Assembly (NCBI GenBank): GCA_030141605.1
Contig: JAQGDQ010000355.1
Span: 103,501-167,500, forward strand
Length of the DNA: 64,000 nucleotides
Direction of reading: 5' to 3'
Source of the DNA: Tubiluchus corallicola
Taxonomy: Eukaryota > Priapulida > Priapulimorpha > Priapulimorphida > Tubiluchidae
Positions 1-49,173 of this stretch are shown here, one piece after another (the first letter of the stretch is position 1; each line of letters opens with the position of its first letter). The position numbers and the translations under genes were made by a program. The notes below the pieces were generated by a model that was not told the origin of the DNA, made no database searches, and saw only the letters and a program-made list of their open reading frames with translations.

Positions 1-41
1 ACACGTTCTTAGGAATAGACCTGTCACAATACTTCCCCCAG

Positions 42-36795
<36,754 letters not shown>

Positions 36796-37654
36796 GGTTT
36801 TGATTACAGATTGTATCTAAGAACTGACTGCAATACATACATTGGAGAATTTGTCTTTTGCACAAGCGTATACAGTAAAACAGGTACAACGTATAAGCAA
36901 AATGGAGCAATGTTACAGAGACAATTTGACCGTCAATAATTTTTCTGTTCAGCTGTCTGTACTATCTGTCTCCTCGTCCACTCATAACTCATCGTTAAGC
37001 ACGATAATTCGGTCCAGGTGCTTGGATTATTATTTTGCAGCCGACAGAAACAGAATAGTTTAGTTAAAGTAGCCTAATTCTGCTTATTTCAGCTACATGA
37101 GTTAAGACTTTTTAAATCATTTTCTCGTAGACGATGTTAAAGTGATAATTGTATACGTTCATTCTAAAAGCGTTTGAAGAAAAGTAACGAGTAAATAGAA
37201 CGTGCACTAAGAAAACATTCTAGGAAGAACAAAACATTCGTTCTGCATGACGTCTTTGCAGAGTCGACCTCATAATTAGAAAGATAATACTAATTATTTA
37301 TTACAATTATAAATGGTGTACTACAAAAGTTTGTTAGGAAGATTATATATTGGAAAAAGTATATTATTAGAGTATTAGACAATATTAGGTATTGTAAGTA
37401 TGATATGGATTTCTCTTCCAAAACTTGAAGTCTTGTTTTTTAGTTCCTGAAATTTGTTTTTACTGAGTGGGGAATGAGGTAGCCTGAAAATCTAATTTAT
37501 GGGTTAGTTTATGGGAAAATCTAATCAATGAAGCTTACCAGCATCTCCCATGTAATTTTCTATTCAAAATTATCACTAGAATTGTAAGTTTCATCTTTAC
37601 TTAATGTGAGTTTAAGGCACACTAGTTACATTTGGTACGCGGTAAAAGCAGCGC
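36796..37654. promoter_or_regulatory. Presumed cadherin promoter and 5'UTR region
   Basis: Inferred only from its position upstream of the start codon. I see no convincing TATA box or CpG cluster and no other gene. Confidence 0.25.
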
Positions 37655-38500
37655 AGGTTAAAATGGCATAAGAAAAATGGCACAGGAAAAATGGAACAAA
37701 TGGAGAAGCAGGTTAAAATGGCACAGGCAGAAATAGCACAGGAAAAATGGAACAAATGGAGAAGCCGGTTAAAATGGCACAGGCAGAAATAGCACAGGAA
37801 AATGGAACAAATGGAGAAGTAGGTAAAAATGGCACAGGCAGAAATAGCACAGGAAAAATGGAACAAATGGAGAAGTAGGTAAAAACGGCACAGGCAGAAA
37901 TAGCACAGGAAAAATGGAACAAATGGAGAAGTAGGTAAAAATGGCACAGGCAGAAATAGCACAGGAAAAATGGAACAAATGGAGAAGCAGGTTAAAATGG
38001 CACAGGCAGATATAGCACAGGAAAAATGCAACAAATGGACAAATGGAGAAGTACGTAAAAATGGCACAGGCAGAAATAGAACAGGAAAAATGGAACAAAT
38101 GGAGAAGAAGGTAAAAATGGCACAGGCAGAAATAGCACAGGAAAATGGAACAAATGGAGAAGTAGGTAAAAATGGCACAGGCAGAAATAGCACAGGAAAA
38201 ATGGAACAAATGGAGAAGTAGGTAAAAACGGCACAGGCAGAAATAGAACAGGAAAAATGGAACAAATGGACAAATGGAGAAGTAGGTAAAAATGGCACAG
38301 GCAGAAATAGCACAGGAAAAATGGAACAAATGGAGAAGTAGGTAAAAACGGCACAGGCCGAAATAGCACAGGAAAAATATCACAAATGGAAAAGTAGGTA
38401 AAAATGGCACAAATGGTAAGTAGGTAAAAATGGCACAAGCATAAATGGCACACGAAAAATTGCAAAAATGGAGAATTAGGTAAAAATGGCAAAGAAAAAA
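37655..38500. repeat. Minisatellite, about 56-bp unit, about 15 copies
   Basis: Unit contains GGAAAAATGGAACAAATGGA, GAAGTAGGTAAAAATGGCAC and AGGCAGAAATAGCACA. Single-A length variants shift frames. It lies about 0.9 kb upstream of the cadherin start codon. Confidence 0.95.
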
Positions 38501-38510
38501 TGACACAAGC

Positions 38511-38795
38511 TTCTGTACTCTGTGCGCTTTGCATATTTCAATTTTTTGTCTTAACTAATGAATTACTTGTGTTTTTGAACTAACTATCTTACGTAACTAT
38601 ATTCTTAATAACCAGTTATTAAGAAACCATACTTTTGTATACCTAATAACATGATGTACATTGATAATTGTTTCTGGTGTCGCTTCTGTACTCTATGAAC
38701 TTTTTTATATTTCAATTTTAACAGTATTAACTAATGAATTAGTTTAGTTTTTGAACAAACTATTTATGTAACTATATTCTTGATAACCAGTTGTA
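38511..38795. repeat. Tandem duplication, 173-bp period
   Basis: TTCTGTACTCT through TAACCAGTT occurs at 38511 and again at 38684 with moderate divergence. Confidence 0.8.
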
Positions 38796-39549
38796 TACAT
38801 CTGTTCTCAACTAAAATGTATTTGTTGCACAGTGGTTGCTACGATGAAAGGACTTCACCAACGACAAAGCTCGTTACTACATACACACGTTTTGATGAAC
38901 AGGTATTTTAATAGGCTCTTGATGTCATCCAATTTTTATGGCAAGAGAACGTGAGCTTATAAGCAATTTAGAAAATGCAATTTTTCCTTCCTTAGATACA
39001 GTATTAAATAATAAATAATTTTCCATAGAGTAATTATTCTTAACATCCGTAGTAGTTGAATTAATGTCTTGTTTTCATTTAGCAACATAAATATTTTTAA
39101 TAATATTCAGCTGAACAGGTGAATGTGCATTGTACATATATATTCATAGGCACCAGACCAACCAACCTACAGGTAATTTTTTGACCTCCACTTTAAACTA
39201 GGAAGCCCATAACATTACCTGCGATTGGTTGAGCAGTGGTTTCCTGTGGAAAGACCGAACACGTGACATCGTCAGTTTGTCGCGGAATGCACTTCTCCTG
39301 TTTGTCTGCCGAGTGTCGTGGTATCGTAAGGTTTGAAGCATTGTCATCAGGTTTTGTTTTTTTTTTCTATTGTGTTGTTCTTCTCAGACGTCCCTTTTGA
39401 TTTCTAAGTTTTGGTTTTGTTGTTTCTTTTTTTAAAACCTCCGGAGTGTCCGTTATGCAGGGCTTACCCGTGTCACCGATGGCGGGCCGTAAGGGTATTT
39501 ACCGGGTCGAACCCCGGAACAATATAATAACTAACGGTGACTTCTCTTC
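38796..39549. other. Intergenic, no recognised feature
   Basis: A CpG-bearing stretch at 39240-39540 with short plus frames (from 39446), but no motif or splice chain. CCGGGTCGAACCCCGG at 39499 is a near-palindrome resembling a tRNA T-arm, without the rest of a tRNA. Confidence 0.3.
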
Positions 39550-40275
39550 CAGAAGTCGAATTCGAATTGAGTTTGAAAGATTTTGTATCAAGTTTTCGAA
39601 CCAATATTTGTCGCACATTTTCATTTTCGATTTTTAATTAGAAGTATTATACTGCCAAGAATTAAACATGTGCTGCCACCTACATTTAAAAATTTCATTG
39701 TATTATCTTGACTGTGGCTGTGGCCTTGGTCTGTGCTGTTCAGTTATCCTTTACTATTGGGCTTCCCATATATGGCAGTGAAAATTGCCAGTGAGTTTTG
39801 CTAGCCAATCAGGTAAGCTCAGCAGTTGCATGTGACTTAGGTAGCTCTACCAAGGTCAGCCTGAGCTTTTTTCTCCTGATTATTGCTAAAGTCTTTCACA
39901 TTTCAATGTGGTTTGCCATTCTCTTCTTGCTTTAACCACCAATGTGAACCAGCGATATAATTTAGTCTAAAAAGTATCATTTTCAAGCTCTCTACGAATT
40001 TAGCTATAAAGTTCCTACAAGTGGTTCCACTCAAACCAATACAACCAACTATAATCTTAAAAAGAATTTTACAAAGATTGTGCACATTACTCGATTCTGT
40101 TTTGCAGTAAAACCGTACTAATTCGTTTCAAAATTGTGCACAGAAATCGCAGCTAATTTGTGCTAATTGCATGACGTTTCAAACGTTTCAATGATGAACA
40201 ACCTATGTGATGAATTATTCGAATCTACAATTTCAGGTTCGAATCGAATTCGAAAGTTCGATTTTCACAGAACAC
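39550..40275. mobile_element. TTCGAA-rich hAT-like element, copy 2 (inverted, rearranged)
   Basis: GAATTCGAATT-rich ends. The interior CACAGAAATCGCAGCTAATT is the reverse complement of the 5960-5990 region of copy 1. Ends are degraded, and other sequence is inserted between 39640 and 40085. Confidence 0.45.
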
Positions 40276-40653
40276 TACGGTAGATTTCCCACGCACGTAA
40301 TCCAACGTGACAGTTAATATCTAGAATAGACTTCTAATTCGTTGTGGCTTCTCAAACTCGGAGCTCCAGGGTTCAGACAAGGCTTCCTCGCTGCGCCTCT
40401 GAGTTTCACTTCCTGTTCAGATGATATCAATCAATAATTTGCTGCTTGCACCTTGTACCAAGTAACAAGCGTTGCGGTAGACGACATGGTGGTGTGCTGT
40501 ATTGTGTTGCTAAACAGAAGCTGATGATTTCATCTAGATAACAAGGTAAGACCCGTCTATCTGTAATAATCTGGAGACTTTACACATATCTGCTGGTTGA
40601 CAATGAAAAAAAGAATGCCATTAGTGCAATTTACTTGGCTATGGAAACCTAAT

Positions 40654-40655
40654 GA

Positions 40656-40690
<35 letters not shown>
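40654..40690. repeat. (GAT)n microsatellite
   Basis: About 12 perfect triplets. The flanking 40276-41690 sequence is AT-rich with short TA and CATA runs; no exon seen. Confidence 0.9.
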
Positions 40691-41692
40691 AATTCTTTAT
40701 TTGCACAATATATACATATGTATGTATTTATATACATGCAAGGCCTCTATTTACAGGTCCATAATTCTGCACTGTATCATGATATAAGAATATATATATA
40801 TATATATGCAACACGGACAATTATAATTATGTCCTTAATATATTTACCGCAAACTTGCTTATGAAAGCTTTTAGCAATTATTTACAATAATTAAGGTCCA
40901 TAATAACAAAATTCGATCACTGGGATTATTTAGATTACGCTATTAGGAAAGTATTGAAAATGACAAACTTTACGACATGCACGATTTACTTACAAATATA
41001 TAAGAACAAGGACTTTTGCTAAAATTTACGATAAAACCAAGACAGATTTTGCCTGAGCTAGACATATATGTATACAAATATACATACATATGTGTGTGTG
41101 TGAGTTAAAATTTATATCGTATTATATATTTAACCCTTTTACAAACTGATAAGACAAAACCGTCTCTCGCAAAATTAACCACATGGACATAATTCTCCAA
41201 AACACATAACTTATATAGACATTTTGTGCAACTAATCAAAGATGATTTTATAATGGAAAGTTATGGAAGGTGGAGAAGCTGATTTTTGAAGTTAGCTATT
41301 TTGTAAGTAGCACACAATACATTTAAGCAATTGTAATTTTTGTTAAATCATTTTATATATTTTAAAGATATTATTTTCCAAGATTCCCAAGATTTTATTT
41401 TTTGAAACAATTAAAGGTGATTTTATAACAACGTTTTGTTATAATATCACACGTTCTAATAAGAAATTTTCTTATAATAATATCTAACAGGAAAGTAGTT
41501 CTTCACTTGGAGTCGCATGTAAAAACAGTATGTTAAAGTGCGTGAAAAAGACAGGCAGTAGAAAACCAGTTTGAAACCAGGCATGTGCACAAATCTAAAC
41601 GCTGGCTAGAGCAATAATAATGATGACGACGACGACGATGATGACTAGGCAAATCCTGCCAAAAGAATTTTGCACATAAACTAACAACAACA

Positions 41693-42046
41693 ACTCACAC
41701 CAAACTGCACCATATCACCTACACCACACCACACAACCACCCACCACCCAACTCACCACACCATAACAACACACTACCCACACAACACATCACACCAACC
41801 ACAATACACCAAGACCACCCTCACCCTAACCACACCACACATACCCTACCAGCCACACCATAGCACACCACTCACAAAACACAACACCCATCATGCTACA
41901 CCTACACCACACACACCCCCATCCCACCACACCATTCACAGCACACTCACCTCACCACACCACCCGCACCAAAACTACCACCCAAGCTAGACCACACCCA
42001 TCACACCACACCACACCACCAACACTACACCCACCATACCACACCC

Positions 42047-42119
<73 letters not shown>

Positions 42120-42175
42120 CGATGCCGATAGCGATGGCGATGGCAATGGCGATGGCGATGACGATGATGATAATA
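41693..42175. repeat. C/A-rich, nearly G-free tract followed by (GAT)n
   Basis: 41693-42048 is almost free of G on the plus strand (CACACCACC-type mixture); 42049-42175 is (GAT)n with GGCGAT variants. Frames here are low-complexity. Confidence 0.93.
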
Positions 42176-42714
42176 ATAATCTATCTACAGTGGTTTCACA
42201 GTAATTGTTAATAGAAGACGGAAGTTAAGTGCCCGGATAGTACCAGTGTAACCGGAAATCATTCAGTCTGGGAGTTGTGAACGTTTTGAAAATCAATCCT
42301 AAGTCTCTCGACAAACACAAGTATTTTTGTTTAGATGTAAGCAGTGACTGAGTTATAGATGGAATGAAAGTTGAAGTTGAATAATCTTGCAAGACTATGA
42401 TAGCCAAATATTTGCAAGTCTATCATGTCCTACTGTTTTTTAACTCGAGATATGCCATACTGGCGTACTTCTCGACGGCTTTATGTTTTTATATTTTTTT
42501 CTTCGTGTAACCCAACAATTCATGTTGAAACTTTCAGTCCAAACCTTGGTTTCAAAATATTTTACTCTCAAAATGTTGAAACAAAAGCTTTTGTATCGGC
42601 ATACGACAGATTTTTGCTAAAATGTTAAAACAAAGGCGGCCCCATGTGCATCTTTCATACAATAGTGATAAAAGGGCTGGGGATGGAGTTTACAATTCCC
42701 CACACAAGTTAAAT

Positions 42715-42830
42715 ACCCTAAACGTAACACTAACCTTAACCCTAAGCCACCCCAAAACCTAACCCCAACCCTAGCCATAATTCCAAACCTAACCCTAATC
42801 CTAACGCTAGTCCTAATCTTTTTCACAAAC
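42715..42830. repeat. Degenerate CCCTAA telomere-like tract
   Basis: CCTAACCCTAATCCTAACGC-type sequence of about 115 bp, in the opposite orientation to the TTAGGG tract at 36243. Confidence 0.8.
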
Positions 42831-42893
42831 TAATTTCTTGAGGGTGGGGAATTGTAAGCTTTAGCCAAATAATTTACCACAACAATAATTTAC

Positions 42894-43043
42894 CTTCACT
42901 GAACAAGAGATAACAGAGTTGTCCTCAAATTGACCCGAACCCCCGATGGCCCTTTGTTTCTGAATTAGCTGACTAATTTGTCTCATTAAGTTTCCGCTAT
43001 ATTTCTGCTGCAGGTTCGTAATTTCAAGCGTGTGACAGCCATA
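42894..43043 (-). CDS. Possible isolated exon (50 codons), unrecognised
   Basis: Open frame, phase 0 to 0, with a good donor (AAG|GTAAAT). Reads LEITNLQQKYSGNLMRQISQ, then later QFEDNSVISCSVK, a plausible protein composition. The acceptor (GTTGTAG) lacks a pyrimidine tract and I found no partner exons, so it may be chance. Confidence 0.22.
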
Positions 43044-46000
43044 CTACAACCTCTTTTCGTTGACTCAAGTACGTGCGAAAATTAGATTAGGTTTACAAAC
43101 GTTTTAGTCGCGTAAATTTCATTAACCTCAGTTATAAACTAATACTTGCAATAGTAATTGAATCCAATGTCAATTTGATACTAAAACATCTAAATACTAA
43201 AATACTAAAACAAAGAATCGAACCTAGTTAGTTCGTCGTGAGGCTAGATTTATCAACGAACTTACGAACGATTCTGTCCGTGAGATGGTTTTTACAAAGT
43301 ATCGCAGAGGTGAATGAGATTATTGACCCTAAAAAGTTTTGTAGAATTTTCGTGAAGTTTTATTAGGACGCCACTCGACATACGGGTGGTTCTGAAAAAA
43401 CATCACATGTACATCTTCAATGAAACAAAAACAAAAGGAAAAATCACAAGTCAAAAAAGCATAAAAATTCATGCACAAAATGAATATACACATATACATA
43501 TATTGTGCACACAATATACATACACTTTGTACACAAAAAAATATTTGTAAGTTTAATGTTTTGTTTTTGCTGAACTCTTTAACAAAAAAATACATTTTTT
43601 CAAAATTTACTGTTTCAAATGAAACAGAACCTCGGGTTTTGATGCTTCTTTATGTACGACACTCCGAAACAGGCATCAGTTAAATCTTCTACATTTTAGC
43701 AATATGGGAAAACTTATCCCGACGAGTGTGTCGTTGAAGAAAAATCAAAGGTGTTCTTGAAAGTGAAAGAATTTTGTTTCAAAGATGGGATGAATTCCCA
43801 CAGAATGACATTAATTCAGCAATTGGCCAATTCAGAACCTTAAGCTTCGCAAAGTGATCGAATTGGAGAGAAAGAACAAACATGTTTTTCTATGTTATGT
43901 ACATAAACAATTATCAAATACCCAGTTTCTTTTTCTTTTTAAATAGTAACTTTTGAAAAAATCCTTTTCTTTGATAGGGAAACACAATTTTGAACATCAA
44001 ATTATTAGAAAGTTTTAGAAAACTGAAGCTTAAACTTATAACTGTTTTTTTTCTTTGTATAACTTTATGTGTATAATTTCGTCTATGTATACATGTACCT
44101 AGTATTTATATATATATATATTTATATATATTTATTTATATATATTTATTTATATAATTAGACTTGTGTGATTTAAAAAAGTATATTTCTTAATTTATTG
44201 CTACTTCACTTATATAAATTAATAGTTTAAAATATGTTTTCTAATTTTTAACTGCACAGAGGAATTTAGGGACTAGTTCGTTTCTAAAATTCATTAAAAA
44301 CCCTTGCTGTGCATAGTAAGCTGGTAATACTACACCCATTGGGTAATAGGTTCAGGCGGTTAATTGGGTCAAAACACTTCGGTCCCAAAGTGAGTCTATT
44401 AAGCGGCGCCTACTTTATATATAAAGTATAATTATACATATATATATATTAATTGGTTGTTATTCTGTTAAATTTTTATGCTTCTCTCGTGAAAACTAAA
44501 TTCTTTAATTTTTGACTTGTTATAGAATGTGCAGGTATTTTTTTCTGGACGACCCTGTACACCACTCCAACATTCTTTCAAGGTTTTTTATCAAGGTTTG
44601 GAAAGTTTTTACCTAAGGTCGAGCCCTTGGCTGAATCGTGTAGCGACAGAAAAAGTGTAACTACTACGATACTTCAGTTTCTTTTGCCGTTGCCAGGAGA
44701 ACTTAGCTTTTAAAGGAAAGGACAAGTCATTTATTACTTAAACTCGGAAAAATATAACAAAGAATTTGCAGAGAACTGCCTATATAGCATAAATTTAGAA
44801 TATACTACCTCTGTACCCTGTATTTAAAATATACTACTACTTTTGAGAGGCGTGGTTGTTGCCGCCATTCACGTGAAAGTTATGACATAACTGGTGGATT
44901 CTTGACATTTGGTGAACGCATCGTGGATTTTTGTAAGTGCACGACGATTAAAATAGTTTAAGTCTTTGCATCTAACCTAATACTCACACAGAAGCATCGC
45001 AACATTAGTGAAATCGACGAATGACATCGTTGGTGGAAAAATGGCTTCTAAATGGGAACACCAAAGCGTCCAGTGGTCGCGAATACAAAGTGATTTTACT
45101 GATTAAACGAGGCGCTTATGGCAATTTTGTTTTACTAAATCTTTCCAATACTTTTCGCGAATATTAAAATAAGCCTAACTTCCCAAAAAGCTTGATTTTG
45201 ATTCTGTTTTCGTCGTTTTTTGCAGGTTTATATGGTGAAGAATTGTTAATAATCTACATGAGTCAGCCGTAACAATGATCCCTGTACTGAAGACGTATTT
45301 GCGCTGTTGCATATACAGCAAGACCAATGGTAATGTATCATACTTAAAGCTCTCATGTACATCTACGAACGCCCAGCCATGTTCCAGGGTACCATAGATC
45401 TTAACGAAACATGAATACAGATGGGCGATATTAACAATTAAGACTCGAGATTTTGTACTGTTCTTCTTGTCCTGAAGTTTGAGAATCACGTTTTCCGTTT
45501 AGTCAGCAAGTAATTTGAGATGAAGTTACTTAGTCTGCGGATCCAGTTGCCCAATGCGAGCATCAGGTTAGTTAGTTTGAAGATCAAGTTATCCAATTTG
45601 AGCATCAAGCGTTAATTTTGAATATAAACCAATCATACGAAACATACTAATTTATTCGATTAATAAATAATTTTTAATAAATTTTTAACACCTGTTTTAA
45701 GTAATTAGCAATATGCTTGTACATTTTTGATGAGTTGGTGGTCTTTCTTCTTAAAAACTTGTCTTAAAAACTTGCCTTAACGGTTAATTTTCCAATGCTT
45801 GATTAAAGTAATTAAAATTATGACATCACATTGATCATCGGTTTTGACCAACAACAAACATAGTTGCCGTCACTGGGATGTCAGTCAGCTTGTCTGAAAG
45901 AATGGACCTTTTTATAAGGAGCAGTAAAAACCAAAAAATGAAGTAGTTTTCCGAGGAATTTCGGGGTAAAGAGTGGCTAAGATCAGTTCCAGGACCATCA

Positions 46001-46224
46001 GAGCGACTCACAGTAACCAGCACCTGCGCCCGATTAGAAAATGATTCGATTCGCCACTTTTATTTTACTGATTAAGCTTATAAGTTATGAGTGAAGCCAG
46101 ACGTTTCTATGGTAACCAATCTCTAGACAAAATGAGGTAGCACAGCAGTTTCTTGATTAGGCAATTTGTGTCTGAGCAGTAATTTTAGGAAAGTTGTTTT
46201 GGCGTCAGTGTACCGGAAACTGAA
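43044..46224. other. Intergenic, AT-rich, no supported gene
   Basis: TA-rich runs at 44105-44160 and 44430-44450. A 104-codon minus frame (45175-45489) shows no motif and no splice context that would make it an exon. Confidence 0.4.
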
Positions 46225-46508
46225 GTGTCTATCCCATTTTGTCTGGTAGGAAGTAAATTCTACCTCGGTGTCAAATATTGTCCTTTAATCCCAATTCGTC
46301 TGGTAGGAAGTAAATTCTACCCTGGTGTCAAATAGTGTCTTTTAACCCCATTTCGTCTGGTAGGAAGTAAATTCTACCGCGGTGTCAAATAGTGTCCTTT
46401 AATCCCATTTCGACTGGTAGGAAGTAAATTCTATCCCGGTGTCAAATAGTGTCCTTTAATCCCATTTCGTCTGGTAGGAAGTAAATTCTACCCCAATGTC
46501 TTATAGTG
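46225..46508. repeat. Minisatellite, 57-bp unit, about 5 copies
   Basis: Unit contains GTCTGGTAGGAAGTAAATTC and GGTGTCAAATAGTGTCCTTT. Low divergence. Confidence 0.93.
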
Positions 46509-47164
46509 TTCCTCAAGCCGAACCATCAATCCAAACCTTTGACCTACAGCGCATGCGCACAGTGAAGTTGTGAAAAAGCTTATTCAGACAGTACAATGCA
46601 GTATAATACAACACAGTATACTGAGACAATAAGCCTAAATGATTTGTTCAGCTTCACAATATAATGACATTTTATATAAAACCTATATATTTAAAAACCA
46701 ATAAGATCTTTACTAAATAAATTTTATTTGTTAATCACCGTGTTCGTTTTATGTAGATCGCGCGCCACCTATTTTAAGTTCCCTTACATGATTTGTGGAC
46801 GAAATTTGTGTGTGAAATTCTCTCTGTAAACGTTTCTTGCCTATGTTAAGTTTGCGTGAAACTGAATTTGTGCTCTCTTACTGCTGTTCGTATGAGTCAT
46901 GGCATCTTATCCCGGATGTTGAATGAAAGTCTGTATAAAAGTCAGATCACGTGGTTTTTTTACACGCCCGTACATCAACCTGAAGTCGGCAATGAATGCA
47001 GTGTAGAATTTCACTTACACGAGAGTTTGAGTGCCCTAAATCTCGTTTTTGCGTCCAGGGAGCGCAGATTCGTAGTAATAATAAACACCGTAGACTCAGT
47101 GTCGAGCTGAGATTGCTGTGTTTCTTGAATTCTGATGACTTTACGTGCCTGGTATTATAATTTT
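46509..47164. other. Intergenic, no recognised feature
   Basis: An 84-codon plus frame at 46856-47110 has no recognisable motif. Nothing else seen. Confidence 0.35.
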
Positions 47165-47450
47165 GTGAGTTTTGCGCTTAAAGTGAATTTAATTACAGCT
47201 TTGGAACAATTGTTAATTTTACTAAGTTGGTATTATAACCACAATGTATGAGTAACGTGCTACGTGTGTACAAAGTGATAATAAAATTGTATGTGAGTTT
47301 TAAGCTAAATTTGAAACTTTGTGAGTTTTAAGCTAAAAGTGAATTTAATTACAGCTTTGGAACAATTGTTAATTTTACTAAGTTGGTATTATAACCACAA
47401 TGTATGAGTAACGTGCTACATGTGTACGAAGTAATAGTGAAATTGTTTTA
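47165..47450. repeat. Tandem duplication, 156-bp period
   Basis: AATTACAGCTTTGGAACAAT through GAGTAACGTGCTAC occurs at 47191 and 47347 almost unchanged. Confidence 0.9.
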
Positions 47451-47664
47451 ATTGGGGAGCAACAAGTACGAGTTTTAATTTATAATGATATCAAATGATG
47501 TAAATCAGAATCTGTATACGGATTCTGTGTACAAGTGAAATCAGTTTGAAGTACAAATTTTGAAACGGACTAGCAGCAATTCATTTTCTGTCAGCCTGGT
47601 ATTATTTATAGATCTCAGTGCAGCAGTTGCAATGCTGCTTACCATGGCAAAACATCCAGACACT

Positions 47665-47916
47665 TTCAATTAAGAACATTTGGATATTTCGTCCAGAACT
47701 GGCAAGAAATTAAAAAATTCTCCTCAATCCAACATTAATTACCATATTTGTGTCTCTGGCCACAAAGCTGATTTTAATAATTTCAGCATTGTGACCAGAG
47801 TTACAAATAACTGGGACTTTTTAATAAAAGAAAGATTACCTATGTACCCTAATAAGCCTTCTCTTAATGTACAAAGTAGTACAATTCCCTCTATTCTCAA
47901 ACACTTAACTATTTGA
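47665..47916 (+). pseudogene. Retroelement 3' fragment, GIY-YIG-type C-terminus
   Basis: The frame reads ISSRTGKKLKNSPQSNINYH, ICVSGHKADFNNFSIV, then LIKERLPMYPNKPSLN. This is the S-x-TGK ... H-x-GH-x-F-x-x-F ... KE-x-L ... P-x-LN pattern found at the end of GIY-YIG-bearing (Penelope-like or related) retroelement polyproteins. Only about 80 residues are present; no reverse transcriptase upstream. Confidence 0.55.
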
Positions 47917-48267
47917 TACTGTATCAATTTCGTTTCTACTGGTATGCTTATTCATTACCTGTTAAATACATAATTAACGCATGATGTTCTATACTGTAGG
48001 CTTTACCGATATAAACTGGTTATTTTATTTACGTCTACTGTTAGATTTTATTTAAAAAAACACCCACAGAACTTTCAGAATGTTTCAATATTGTTGCCCA
48101 TCTTCGACTGTCTTCAAAATTGTCGGTAAAATACACAATGCGATGCAAAAATAGTTTTAATAAACAGAAATTTGCTCAAAAATATTGTAGTGATGTGATA
48201 GAAATATTTAAAGATGATATTAGTTTGTTGTGAGAGCTTTTGTAGATTTGTTTATTCGTTTCTGTTT

Positions 48268-48645
48268 AAATCAGTGGCGTATCTAATGGGGGATCAGTGG
48301 CGTAGGTAATGGGGGATCAGTGGCGTATCTAATGGGGGATCAGTGGCGTATCTAATGGGGGATCAGTGGCGTATCTAATGGGGAATCAGTGGCGTATCTA
48401 ATGGGGGTTCAGTGGCGTATCTAATGGGGCTGATGGCGTAGGTAATGGAAGATCAGTAGCATATCTAATGGGGGATCAGTGGCGTAGGTAATGGGGGATC
48501 AGTGGCGTATCTAATGGGGAATCAGTGGCGTATCTAATGGGTGATCAGTGGCATATCTAATGGGGGATCAGTGGCGTATCTAATGGGGGATCAGTGGCGT
48601 ATCTAATGGGGGATCAGTGTTGTAGGTAATGGGGGAGCAACCGAG
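48268..48645. repeat. Minisatellite, 23-bp unit, about 16 copies
   Basis: Unit CAGTGGCGTATCTAATGGGG plus GAT, with GTAGGTAAT variants. The first ten bases equal the hAT MITE terminus at 32142. Lies about 530 bp upstream of the ebony-like start codon. Confidence 0.95.
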
Positions 48646-49110
48646 CAAATTTTTCAAAATTGTCGCCTTTTCGACAATTTTTCTAACTCTTTAGTTCACT
48701 TGTGTGATAAAAGTAACCAAATCTTTTTTTGATCGTGTAACCTTGGAAGAATTTTCTAGAGTCATTACTTTATTTGACAAACCTGCTTTCCATGTTTTTG
48801 AAGTGACTAAAAACATTTACACAACTCATTTGTCAAGGTTGACCGATGAAAGCAAGAAACCAGCAACCAACTTGTTGTGTTTTGATGTTAAATACCAAAT
48901 AACCATTATCTACTTTATTAAAACTGTATCTTTCTTGTGTTTTAATTTTAAACGCCAATTAAAATATCGATGCGTTGAAAATTGTTTGGTATATGTCATG
49001 GTACCTTTTTATTTGCTTGTTTTCCCTGCTTTAGAACCTGACTATGCCCCTGTTTAACTGTTCTTTTTTCTTTGTGTTTGTTAACTGTTAAATTTCTGTC
49101 GATAAAACCT
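48646..49110. promoter_or_regulatory. Presumed ebony-like upstream region
   Basis: Between the 23-bp array and the 5'UTR acceptor. It holds a 117-codon plus frame without motif, which I do not call. TTTTCAAAATTGTCGCC / GGCGACAA-like inverted bases near 48645-48680 are short. No promoter element identified. Confidence 0.25.
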
Positions 49111-49173
49111 ACTGCTATTTTTCTAGATTATGAAAAACAAGATCACTACATAAGGAGGCTGCATAAAGACAAC
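49111..49173 (+). promoter_or_regulatory. Likely 5'UTR splice acceptor and short upstream ORF
   Basis: ACTGCTATTTTTCTAG (ending 49126) is a good acceptor 47 bp before the chosen start, suggesting a 5'UTR intron with the first exon upstream. Between it and the start lies a 7-codon ORF (ATG 49130, stop ending 49153), out of frame with ebony. If present in the mRNA, it could dampen translation. Confidence 0.35.

Noticed and set aside
45175-45489. 104-codon minus frame
   Set aside because: Not recognised as any family; no splice context.
48704-49057. 117-codon plus frame upstream of ebony
   Set aside because: No recognisable motif, ends before the 5'UTR acceptor; length is not unusual by chance in AT-rich DNA.
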